Of a stretch of DNA of 7,670 nucleotides, positions 1-5,897 are shown piece after piece. The number at the start of each line of letters is the position of its first letter. Positions within the stretch are counted from its first letter, which is position 1. The notes below the pieces were generated by a model that was given only the letters and a program-made list of their open reading frames with translations, made no database searches and was not told where the DNA came from. Source of the stretch: CAYZEZ01 sp964477295 (GTDB lineage: Bacteria > Bacteroidota > Bacteroidia > Bacteroidales > SM23-62); contig CAYZEZ010000235.1 of NCBI GenBank assembly GCA_964477295.1, positions 1 through 7,670 of the forward strand, written 5' to 3'. A program made the position numbers and the translations under genes.

Positions 1-133
1 TTAAAATTCATAATCCTGTTAATTCGACGCAATGTTATGAATATTTCTTTAAATCATCAAAGGAATCGCGTAAAAAGATTATTAATTGTTAATTATGAGG
101 CTTTTAATTCAGGATCAGTTCTGATGGATTCTT

Positions 134-715
134 TCAATTTCCATATCTGTAATGTCCGGTGATCCTGTTGTCGAAAAGGCAATCCTCCAGAACCTGTCCT
201 GCACCAATATTATGTACAATCAGATTCCTTTGACCATCCGTTGATTTCATGTCCACAACAATTCCAATATGATCGATGCCTCCGCCCAGATCCCAGCACA
301 CGATATCACCCGGAGAATAATCATCAGGATCTTCCGATATCGGTTTTACCTTTCCATGGCGCTTGAAGAATACCATCAGGTTCGGGACCCTTCTGTGATC
401 GATGTTTTTATCTGGCTGTGTAAGTCCCCAGTTATCAGGGTATTCACTAAAGTTCTCCCTCATGTCTTCATGTACTTCCTTTTGAAGATCTATCCCCACT
501 AGTCGATAAGCACGGATAATTACATCGGTGCACACACCCCTGTCGGCAGGCACATCTCCATTGGGATACTCCAATGAGTAATAATCCGGATCATATACCA
601 CATTCTGGTGTGTTAATACAACGGCAGAATCAGCCAGCCGGCTATAAAAATCTGATTGTCCGAAAAGAACAATGCTATTGAACAGCAGTAAGATACCTNN
701 NNNNNNNNTGTTCAT
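134..715 (-). CDS. DUF1287 family secreted protein (NlpC/P60-like cysteine hydrolase fold), interrupted by assembly gap
   Basis: The protein matches the DUF1287 family (E. coli YijF type), which is linked to the NlpC/P60 cysteine-hydrolase fold; its substrate is not established. Numbered from the ATG at 715-713, it has a short leader (MN, four unreadable residues, then GILLLFNSIVLFG) with likely cleavage before Gln20. The family block DRGVCTDV follows with candidate nucleophile Cys62, then the block DHIGIVV with candidate catalytic His149, and a polar HN pair near residue 168. The C-terminal ITGHYRY ending is also typical. I chose the ATG at 715 because it opens directly into a signal peptide. 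An in-frame ATG at 757 overlaps the upstream stop as ATGA and would add 14 residues that do not look like a signal-peptide start. Ten Ns at 699-708 hide four codons, so the length is nominal (193 aa). It is probably co-transcribed with the lipoprotein gene upstream. Family assignment is firm; enzymatic activity is inferred. Confidence 0.85.
   Translation of the reverse strand: MNXXXXGILLLFNSIVLFGQSDFYSRLADSAVVLTHQNVVYDPDYYSLEYPNGDVPADRGVCTDVIIRAYRLVGIDLQKEVHEDMRENFSEYPDNWGLTQPDKNIDHRRVPNLMVFFKRHGKVKPISEDPDDYSPGDIVCWDLGGGIDHIGIVVDMKSTDGQRNLIVHNIGAGQVLEDCLFDNRITGHYRYGN
699..708. other. Assembly gap (10 Ns) inside the signal-peptide codons of the DUF1287 gene
   Basis: Ten consecutive Ns occur here. 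On the minus strand the gap affects codons 3-6 of the DUF1287 gene; the readable edges are an A before and an A after the Ns. The reading frame is kept at exactly this length. The position corresponds to the basic n-region of a signal peptide, where Lys codons (AAA) are usual, so an A-rich run that failed to assemble is a plausible cause. Ten may be a placeholder rather than a measured length. Confidence 0.98.
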
Positions 716-753
716 TATATAAATTTTGCCTGTTAGCCATACCGGGATGTATA

Positions 754-1002
754 TCATGCATTTAAATCAAAGTCTTTCTGCCCGGTCGTTACGAACTCAG
801 TATTGATCAGTCCCGTAAGAATGCTGTCGACATGATTTGAGATCTCATCATTGCTTTCCTTTAAAGCCTGTACGTCCCTGATAAGTACAAATTCCTTATT
901 TACCGAATGGTAAACAATGGAATCATCGCCTGTTCTCTCACAGCTGGTGATTGCCGTGAATAACATCAGAATTGAAAAACCAAAATAAACTGTCGGTTTC
1001 AT
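754..1002 (-). CDS. Small predicted lipoprotein, function unknown
   Basis: This encodes an 82-residue protein that I do not recognise. The N-terminus is a lipoprotein signal: MKPT, a hydrophobic stretch over residues 5-18, then a lipobox ITSC with the lipidated Cys at residue 21. The mature part is only about 62 residues, polar and acidic, with no recognisable domain; it contains a short predicted-helical patch (LKESNDEISNHVDSIL). Its stop codon (756-754) overlaps a possible ATG of the DUF1287 gene by four bases (ATGA), and the favoured DUF1287 start lies only 38 bp further on, so the two are almost certainly one transcript. A partner or anchor role for the DUF1287 protein is possible but is inference only. 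The start is supported by the leader. No clear TAnnTTTG promoter was found between it and the aminopeptidase gene upstream. Confidence 0.75.
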   Translation of the reverse strand: MKPTVYFGFSILMLFTAITSCERTGDDSIVYHSVNKEFVLIRDVQALKESNDEISNHVDSILTGLINTEFVTTGQKDFDLNA

Positions 1003-1016
1003 AATGCGCCGAATTA

Positions 1017-1038
1017 GGTTGATTTGATTTTATCAACC
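1017..1038. other. Short inverted repeat upstream of the lipoprotein gene
   Basis: GGTTGAT (1017-1023) and ATCAACC (1032-1038) are perfect 7-bp inverted arms around an 8-nt A/T-rich centre. The element lies 15-36 bp upstream of the lipoprotein start codon on the minus strand, within the likely 5' leader or promoter. No T-run follows the stem in the minus direction, so it does not look like an intrinsic terminator. It could be a leader hairpin or a protein-binding site; the sequence does not decide. Confidence 0.35.
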
Positions 1039-1062
1039 CTAAAACGAAAAATTAGTCTTCTT

Positions 1063-1091
1063 GTTGCTAGATATTTTAGATTTTTAGCAAC
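1063..1091 (-). terminator. Possible hairpin terminator downstream of the M1 peptidase gene
   Basis: GTTGCTA (1063-1069) and TAGCAAC (1085-1091) form perfect 7-bp inverted arms around a 15-nt A/T-rich loop, 26 bp past the aminopeptidase stop codon in the minus direction. A T-rich stretch (ATTTTTCGTTTT) follows on the minus strand, but about 11 nt after the stem rather than directly. The large loop and displaced T-run make this a weak candidate. If real, it would separate the aminopeptidase transcript from the lipoprotein/DUF1287 pair. Confidence 0.3.
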
Positions 1092-1116
1092 TGGAAAGAA
1101 ACTGGGCGATCACCAA

Positions 1117-2760
1117 TCAACGACCTGTTATATTTAAAACAGCAATATAAAAATTAGGATCTACAGCAAATGTCGCCCCTGCCGATTCAACCTCCAGTGT
1201 TGCCCAGCGAGTGGTAGGATTGATCCATTGCTCCTCTCCTGATACAGTTACTTTTAAAGGCATGTCAAATCCCCGGATACAATTGCTGTAACGGTAATAT
1301 ATCTCATTTTCCTTTATGGAATATTCCAGGACGGGTAACCTGTTGTCTCTCAGGTACTGGTCAAAGAAATTGGTCAGATCAAGTCCCGAGTGATCGATGA
1401 TGTATTGCTCAATTTGTTCGGTGGTAACAGTCTGGTGATAAAACTCTTCATTCAGCCCGCGTAATATGGAGCGCCATTTCTCGTCGTCCTGAATAAGCTG
1501 GCGCAATGTGTGCAGCATATTTCCACCTTTAGGATACATATCTCCTGAACCACTGGAGTTAACATTATAAGTACCTATGATTGGCCGGTCGTTTCGTATC
1601 CCCATGCGGGTTCCCAATACATATTCCGTTCCGGCCTCTTTACCATAATAGTACTCAACATACAGATTTTCAGAATAATTGATAAAACTCTCATGGATCC
1701 ACATATCTGCAACGTCCTTGTATGTAATGTTGTTGGCAAACCATTCATGTCCCGATTCATGTATTATAATAAAATCAAATTTCATACCCCAGCCCGACCG
1801 GCTGGCATCCCTTCCTCCAAAACCGTTCTCGAAACCATTTCCATAGGTTACGGAGCTTTGATGCTCCATCCCCGGATAAGGGACCTCAACAAGTTTGTAC
1901 CCGTCTTCATAGAATGGATAAGGCCCGAACCAGTATTCAAAGGCTTCCAGCATCATTGGAGCCTGTTTGAACTGCACTTTAGCTTTCTCCAGGTTATCGT
2001 GCAACACATAATAATTGCAGTCAAGGTCTCCCTTTTCCCCCTTAAAAACATCTGAAAAATGGGCATAATCGGCAATATTAATGTTGACTCCATAATTGCC
2101 AATCGGATTGGCTACAAACCAGTGATAGGTCTTTGTCTGGTTATTATGTTCCTCCACCTGACGCAGTCGGCCGTTTGAAACATCCATAAGGCCGGCAGGG
2201 ACTGTTACACTGATCAACATACTGTCGGGCTCATCATACATATGATCCTTGCATGGCCACCAGATACTCGCGCCAATCCCCTGGCAGGAGGTTGCAATGA
2301 ATGGATTTCCATGAGCGTCATACTCCCATTGTATGCCGCCACTCCACGGTGGTCTTCTGGCTATGTGGGGATGGCCGCCATAATAAAGTTCAACCTCATA
2401 ATACTTTCCTACCGATTGATCGGATTCCAGGTAAATAAAATGGGCATTCCCCTCGTGCCTGATCTTCAATTCCTTACCACTCTGAACGGCTTTTTTCAGT
2501 ACAAGGGGCGGTTGCAGGTCGATCTGCATCACCCGGCCGGGTTCAAGCACCCTGTATCCCACGGTGTTACTTCCTTCTATTGTACTGTCGGAAGGATCAA
2601 CAGAAATATCCAGGTGATAATAAGCCAGGTCCCACCACCTGCGTTCTTCCGTCACGGATCCCCTGAGGGTATCCTGCCTGGTAAATTCACGACGTGGCTG
2701 TGCCATTAAAACATTCGAAAACATCAAAACAATTAGGATTAAAAAGACTGATCTGTACAT
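1117..2760 (-). CDS. Secreted M1 family zinc aminopeptidase
   Basis: This is a 547-residue M1 (gluzincin) metallopeptidase, expected to remove N-terminal residues from peptides outside the cytoplasm. A signal peptide covers residues 1-20 (MYRSVF, a hydrophobic core, cleavage after LMA before Gln21). The N-terminal beta domain includes the family segment with WWPC (167-170) and DEPDS (176-180). The exopeptidase motif is the variant GMEHQ (297-301) in place of classical GxMEN; Glu299 would bind the substrate amino group. The zinc site is HESGH (His334, Glu335, His338) with Glu357 as third ligand, giving HExxH-18-E. Tyr409 in YPKGG is the likely catalytic Tyr. The protein ends in a short C-terminal region of helices and beta strands and lacks the long helical C-terminal domain of PepN/ERAP-type enzymes. 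It stands apart from the downstream lipoprotein gene (114 bp) and diverges from the decarboxylase gene. The catalytic set is complete, so I expect it to be active; substrate specificity cannot be read from sequence. Confidence 0.95.
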   Translation of the reverse strand: MYRSVFLILIVLMFSNVLMAQPRREFTRQDTLRGSVTEERRWWDLAYYHLDISVDPSDSTIEGSNTVGYRVLEPGRVMQIDLQPPLVLKKAVQSGKELKIRHEGNAHFIYLESDQSVGKYYEVELYYGGHPHIARRPPWSGGIQWEYDAHGNPFIATSCQGIGASIWWPCKDHMYDEPDSMLISVTVPAGLMDVSNGRLRQVEEHNNQTKTYHWFVANPIGNYGVNINIADYAHFSDVFKGEKGDLDCNYYVLHDNLEKAKVQFKQAPMMLEAFEYWFGPYPFYEDGYKLVEVPYPGMEHQSSVTYGNGFENGFGGRDASRSGWGMKFDFIIIHESGHEWFANNITYKDVADMWIHESFINYSENLYVEYYYGKEAGTEYVLGTRMGIRNDRPIIGTYNVNSSGSGDMYPKGGNMLHTLRQLIQDDEKWRSILRGLNEEFYHQTVTTEQIEQYIIDHSGLDLTNFFDQYLRDNRLPVLEYSIKENEIYYRYSNCIRGFDMPLKVTVSGEEQWINPTTRWATLEVESAGATFAVDPNFYIAVLNITGR

Positions 2761-2888
2761 TTTATTTAGTTATTTTATGAATGAATGCTTCGGTTAAGCC
2801 GGAATAATTCTGTCATAAAATTAAGGATATATTATTCAAATGTCTGAGCAGATACAATTTTTTATTTCAATTATTAATTTATACGAAA

Positions 2889-4313
2889 ATGTCCACTTTT
2901 GATTTAACCAGCCAGTCGCGCCATTCAATCTGGGAAATGATTTCAAGGGAACTGGAATCGTATTATGAACAAGGTGTAAATGAACGAGTTACACCAGAAC
3001 TTAACCTGGAAGAGATCCTGGCTTTTGTAAGAAAATATGATCCCGATCGACCTGTGTCACATGAAGAAGCCATCATGCACGTCCTGGAAGGCATGAAAAA
3101 ATATATTGTTCATACTCCTGATCCTAATTATTATGGTTTATTTAATCCAAGATCAAGTTTTCCAGGGATCATTGCAGACCTGATAACCGCTGTATACAAT
3201 CCTCAACTGGCAGCATGGAGCCATTCTCCCTTTCCAAACGAAGTGGAAAACCACCTGATAAGGTTATTTGGTAAAATATTCAATTACCGGGATGAAGATA
3301 TCGATGGTGTTTTTGCCACGGGAGGTGCTGAAGCTAACCTGACTGCAGTACTGGCTGCCCTGAATCATGCCTTCCCGGAGTATTCCAATATCGGATTGAA
3401 GAATATCAGTGCCACTCCCGTTTTATATTGCTCGGAGGAGACCCATCATTCCGTTGTACGTGCGGCAAGAATTGCCGGACTCGGCTTCGACGCTGTAAAA
3501 AAGGTATCACTCGACCATTCCCTGAGAATGGATCCAATGGATCTTGCACAGCAAATTAAAAAAGACAATTCATCTGGCCATCATCCATTTATGGTAATCG
3601 CCACAGCTGGCGCTACGGGAACCGGCGTGATCGATGAACTGACGAGGATTGGTGAGATCTGTTCAGAGCATAAAATTTGGTTCCATACCGATGCAGCCTA
3701 TGGCGGGGCTGCCATTTTTATGGAAGGAGGAACAGATCTGCTGGAAGGGATCGAGATTAGCCATTCTATTACTTTCGACGTTCATAAATGGTTATCGGTG
3801 CCTATGTGTGCAAGCATGTTTATCACCAGGGAAAAAGAGGTCTTAGGTCAGACCTTCAGGATAACTGCCGACTATATGCCCAAAGAGGCGAACCAGCTTG
3901 ATATTGTTGATCCATATACCCATTCTATCCAATGGTCGCGGAGATTTACCGGCCTGAAACTATACCTGTCCCTCTTATTTTTCGGATGGGATGGATTCAG
4001 AGAAACCATTCAGCACCAGGCAGATACCGGGGATTATTTAAAAAAGGAACTTACGGTTCAAGGCTGGAAGCTATACAATACCTCTCCCCTGCCTGTAACC
4101 TGTTTCAATGATCCGGAATATCATGAAGATCCGGATTTCGCAAAATACATTTGCGATAGAGTTTTCCAATCCGGTAAAGCATGGATATCCATATACCAGA
4201 TCAATGGAAGAAATACACTGCGAGCCTGTATTACTAACTATAACACAGGTAAGGAAGAAATAGATAACCTTATCAGGTTGTTGGACCAATTCAGGAGGGA
4301 ATACGGGAAATAG
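2889..4313 (+). CDS. Group II PLP-dependent amino acid decarboxylase family protein
   Basis: This 474-residue cytoplasmic fold-type I PLP enzyme belongs to the group II decarboxylases (aromatic-L-amino-acid, glutamate and diaminobutyrate decarboxylases). The N-terminal segment with HTPDPNYYGLFNP (75-87) and the following AAWSHSPFPNEVE block resemble the substrate-entry region of aromatic decarboxylases. Cofactor residues are visible: TGGAEAN (144-150) for phosphate binding, His186 in EETHHS as the ring-stacking residue, Asp268 in HTDAAYGG pairing with the pyridine nitrogen, and Lys300 in DVHKW forming the Schiff base. Tyr329 (ADYMP) aligns by eye with the catalytic-loop Tyr of animal aromatic decarboxylases, whose loss gives aldehyde synthases; its presence favours true decarboxylation. 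The length is normal. The start at 2889 has an A/T-rich upstream region, no Shine-Dalgarno, and a plausible family N-terminus. It is monocistronic by context: divergent from the aminopeptidase and convergent with the YihY gene. Databases often give such proteins the generic name aspartate aminotransferase family. The substrate is unknown. Confidence 0.92.
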   Translation: MSTFDLTSQSRHSIWEMISRELESYYEQGVNERVTPELNLEEILAFVRKYDPDRPVSHEEAIMHVLEGMKKYIVHTPDPNYYGLFNPRSSFPGIIADLITAVYNPQLAAWSHSPFPNEVENHLIRLFGKIFNYRDEDIDGVFATGGAEANLTAVLAALNHAFPEYSNIGLKNISATPVLYCSEETHHSVVRAARIAGLGFDAVKKVSLDHSLRMDPMDLAQQIKKDNSSGHHPFMVIATAGATGTGVIDELTRIGEICSEHKIWFHTDAAYGGAAIFMEGGTDLLEGIEISHSITFDVHKWLSVPMCASMFITREKEVLGQTFRITADYMPKEANQLDIVDPYTHSIQWSRRFTGLKLYLSLLFFGWDGFRETIQHQADTGDYLKKELTVQGWKLYNTSPLPVTCFNDPEYHEDPDFAKYICDRVFQSGKAWISIYQINGRNTLRACITNYNTGKEEIDNLIRLLDQFRREYGK

Positions 4314-4318
4314 GGTTT

Positions 4319-4430
4319 CAGGTTGCATGTTACAGGTTGCATGTTACAGGTTGCATGTTACAGGTTGCATGTTACAGGTTGTATGTTTCAGGTTGCATGT
4401 TACAGGTTGCATGTTACAGGTTGCATGTTT
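4319..4430. repeat. Tandem array of eight 14-bp units between convergent genes
   Basis: Eight head-to-tail copies of CAGGTTGCATGTTA begin five bases after the decarboxylase stop codon. Units 1-4, 6 and 7 are identical; unit 5 (4375-4388) has two changes (C to T at unit position 8, A to T at position 14); unit 8 ends in T instead of A. Each unit is itself two related heptamers, CAGGTTG and CATGTTA, which match at five of seven positions, so the underlying period is seven. On the plus strand the array has no stop codon in any frame; on the minus strand TAA recurs every 14 bases and therefore in every frame. Near-identical units suggest recent expansion by slippage. No function can be assigned. 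Confidence 0.97.
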
Positions 4431-4451
4431 TCCGACTGCCGACTGGGGACT
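4431..4451. repeat. Three heptamers (NNNGACT) continuing the 14-bp array in phase
   Basis: TCCGACT, GCCGACT and GGGGACT follow the last 14-bp unit with no break in the seven-base phase. They share the four-base core GACT and end one base before the YihY gene's stop codon (4455-4453). The sequence differs from the preceding units although the period is the same, which suggests a second heptamer family built onto the first. Confidence 0.8.
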
Positions 4452-4452
4452 C

Positions 4453-5772
4453 TTAAACGTCTTTTATAAGCCGATTGGCCGGTGATTTTTCGATTGCTTT
4501 AAGTATTTCCTGCTGTATATCGGAAAATGCCTTCAGATCATCAGATTCTTCTGCAAACAGCGTATCACCCTCTGTCATCTCGAGTTTATGTATGATATAA
4601 CTGATGGACAGCTTGCTGATATCAATAGCAGGAAGGTAGGCACTTTCCTTGGGGCTTTCGGTGATGGTTTCTGCCAGCAGGTCATTCTCTGTTAATGAAA
4701 AAATGATGTCACGCACCAACCGTATCGGGATTCCCAGTATGTGCCCTATATCACTGGCTGTTAATGGCTTATCACCTGTAATAAATCCCTTGACTACCTG
4801 ATGCAGGATTAAGAAAGTGAGTAACCTCCTGTTGTAATGGGATATTTTCATTGCTTCTGCTTCAAACTCATATTTGTCCAGGTTCTGGTATGCAAAGGAT
4901 ATTTCAGCTCCGAGCAACACAATCAACCAGCTAAGCTGAAGCCAGATTAAAAACAGGGGCAGTGCAGCAAAACTTGTATAGATGGCCCCGTATTTCGAGA
5001 CTCCAACCTGAAAATAAATATAAGCCCACTGGATCACCTGGAAGATGACTCCGGCAATTATACCTGCATAAAGGGCATTCCTGAATATCACCTTTGTATT
5101 TGGCATAATGACATACAATATTGTAAAAAGCAGGAAAATAAGCAGATATGGTATGAGGCTGGCCAGGAAATTGATCACCGGACCTAAATATTGCATGAAA
5201 GTATGCTGGCCAGTTACTGCATCCGACAGGAATACCGTAACAGTACTGGATAAAACCAAAAGAACCGGCGCTATCAGCATCATCGACAGATAATCACTGA
5301 ATTTCCTGACAAACGGCCTCGGTTTCTGAATGCTCCATATAGCATTAAATGAATTCTCAATATTCCCTAATACTTTCATCACCGACCAAAACAATAGAAC
5401 CAGTCCAACACCGGCTATGAATCCTCCATTTATATTTTCTAGCATGGAATTAGCAAAAGTGATGATATAATTGACCACTTCCTTCATCTCCTCGCGTTCT
5501 GATAATTGTGACCTGATCATAACTTCAAGCTTTTTTTGGTAGCCGAATCCCTTTGCTATCCCAAAAATCATTGCAGCTACAGGCACCATCGACATCATTG
5601 TGTAGTATGTCAGTGCAGAGGCACGCAGCTGTATCTTGTTTTCCTTGAATCCCCGCATGGCAAGCAGAATGATCCTCAATTGGCGAATAAAAAAAGCAAG
5701 GATCCTTGGATATTTGCCCAGATCAATTGTCCAGACTTCATCGGTGATGAAGTTCATTACTTTTTTAAACAT
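4453..5772 (-). CDS. YihY/virulence factor BrkB family inner-membrane protein with C-terminal winged-helix-like extension
   Basis: This encodes a YihY/BrkB family integral membrane protein, historically misnamed ribonuclease BN; its transport or structural role is unsettled. Numbered from the ATG at 5772 (439 aa), an amphipathic N-terminus leads to LRASALTYYTMMSMVPV (49-65), the family's opening block. Six membrane segments lie near 53-72, 116-135, 164-184, 200-223, 233-253 and 270-292, ending in the hallmark run YGAIYTSFAALPLFLIW and LLGAEIS. Residues from about 310 to 400 look like a winged helix (ASDIGHILGIPIRLVRDII), extending beyond the roughly 290-residue core. I chose 5772 over in-frame codons up to 5841 because a perfect TAnnTTTG element at 5808-5801 would otherwise sit inside the coding sequence, and because upstream residues are not family-like. 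ATG 5757 is an alternative. The gene diverges from the ComB-like gene and converges on the decarboxylase gene. The family call is firm. Confidence 0.93.
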   Translation of the reverse strand: MFKKVMNFITDEVWTIDLGKYPRILAFFIRQLRIILLAMRGFKENKIQLRASALTYYTMMSMVPVAAMIFGIAKGFGYQKKLEVMIRSQLSEREEMKEVVNYIITFANSMLENINGGFIAGVGLVLLFWSVMKVLGNIENSFNAIWSIQKPRPFVRKFSDYLSMMLIAPVLLVLSSTVTVFLSDAVTGQHTFMQYLGPVINFLASLIPYLLIFLLFTILYVIMPNTKVIFRNALYAGIIAGVIFQVIQWAYIYFQVGVSKYGAIYTSFAALPLFLIWLQLSWLIVLLGAEISFAYQNLDKYEFEAEAMKISHYNRRLLTFLILHQVVKGFITGDKPLTASDIGHILGIPIRLVRDIIFSLTENDLLAETITESPKESAYLPAIDISKLSISYIIHKLEMTEGDTLFAEESDDLKAFSDIQQEILKAIEKSPANRLIKDV

Positions 5773-5800
5773 GCGATGATGGTTTATTATATTATGTAAA

Positions 5801-5828
5801 CAAATATAATTCTTTGCTTTCAAGGAAA
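5801..5828 (-). promoter_or_regulatory. Predicted Bacteroidota-type promoter for the YihY/BrkB gene
   Basis: On the minus strand TATATTTG (5808-5801) matches the Bacteroidota -7 consensus TAnnTTTG exactly. A TTTC at 5828-5825, 16 bp upstream, is a three-of-four match to the -33 element TTTG, with slightly short spacing. Transcription would begin a few bases below 5801, giving a leader of roughly 25 nt before the ATG at 5772. The placement supports that start codon. This was judged by eye only. Confidence 0.45.
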
Positions 5829-5880
5829 CCACACAAATCAAAAATTTCAGGGATTATGCAGCAGGACACCGGGATTTGTA

Positions 5881-5888
5881 TATTTTTG
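5881..5888 (+). promoter_or_regulatory. Candidate -7 element for the ComB-like gene
   Basis: TATTTTTG is an exact TAnnTTTG match on the plus strand, ending nine bases before the ATG at 5898. I see no TTTG at the expected -33 distance. Use of this element would give a leader of only about six nucleotides. It may be a chance match in an A/T-rich stretch, or the real promoter may lie further upstream in the shared divergent region. Confidence 0.25.
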
Positions 5889-5897
5889 GCCTCAGGT

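Noticed and set aside
1..133. A gene or terminator in the left end of the window
   Set aside because: Stops occur in the short frames I read; only a weak ATCAG/CTGAT palindrome at 114-125 is visible, with no T-run. I see nothing callable.
1693..2055. 120-codon open frame on the plus strand
   Set aside because: It is antisense to the zinc-site region of the aminopeptidase gene; its composition looks like a shadow and it has no family match.
2242..2709. 155-codon open frame on the plus strand
   Set aside because: It lies wholly antisense to the M1 aminopeptidase, whose motifs are complete; the translation shows no domain or leader.
2761..2888. Promoters in the divergent spacer between the aminopeptidase and decarboxylase genes
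   Set aside because: Promoters must exist here, but the best -7 candidate (TAATTTTA on the minus strand, 2823-2816) misses the final G and its nearest TTTG is only 13 bases away; nothing convincing was found on the plus strand.
4319..4430. CRISPR array
   Set aside because: The units are directly abutting 14-mers with no unique spacers, and no cas gene is present.
4319..4451. Bidirectional intrinsic terminator between convergent genes
   Set aside because: No GC-rich stem followed by a T-run is visible; the repeats are direct rather than inverted.
5773..5841. Longer N-terminus for the YihY protein from ATG 5841
   Set aside because: The extra residues are not family-like, and the best promoter element would fall inside the coding region.
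5814..5897. Longer N-terminus for the ComB-like protein from ATG 5814 or 5856
   Set aside because: The family begins close to the MEINIL segment at 5898, and the upstream part overlaps the opposite-strand promoter.
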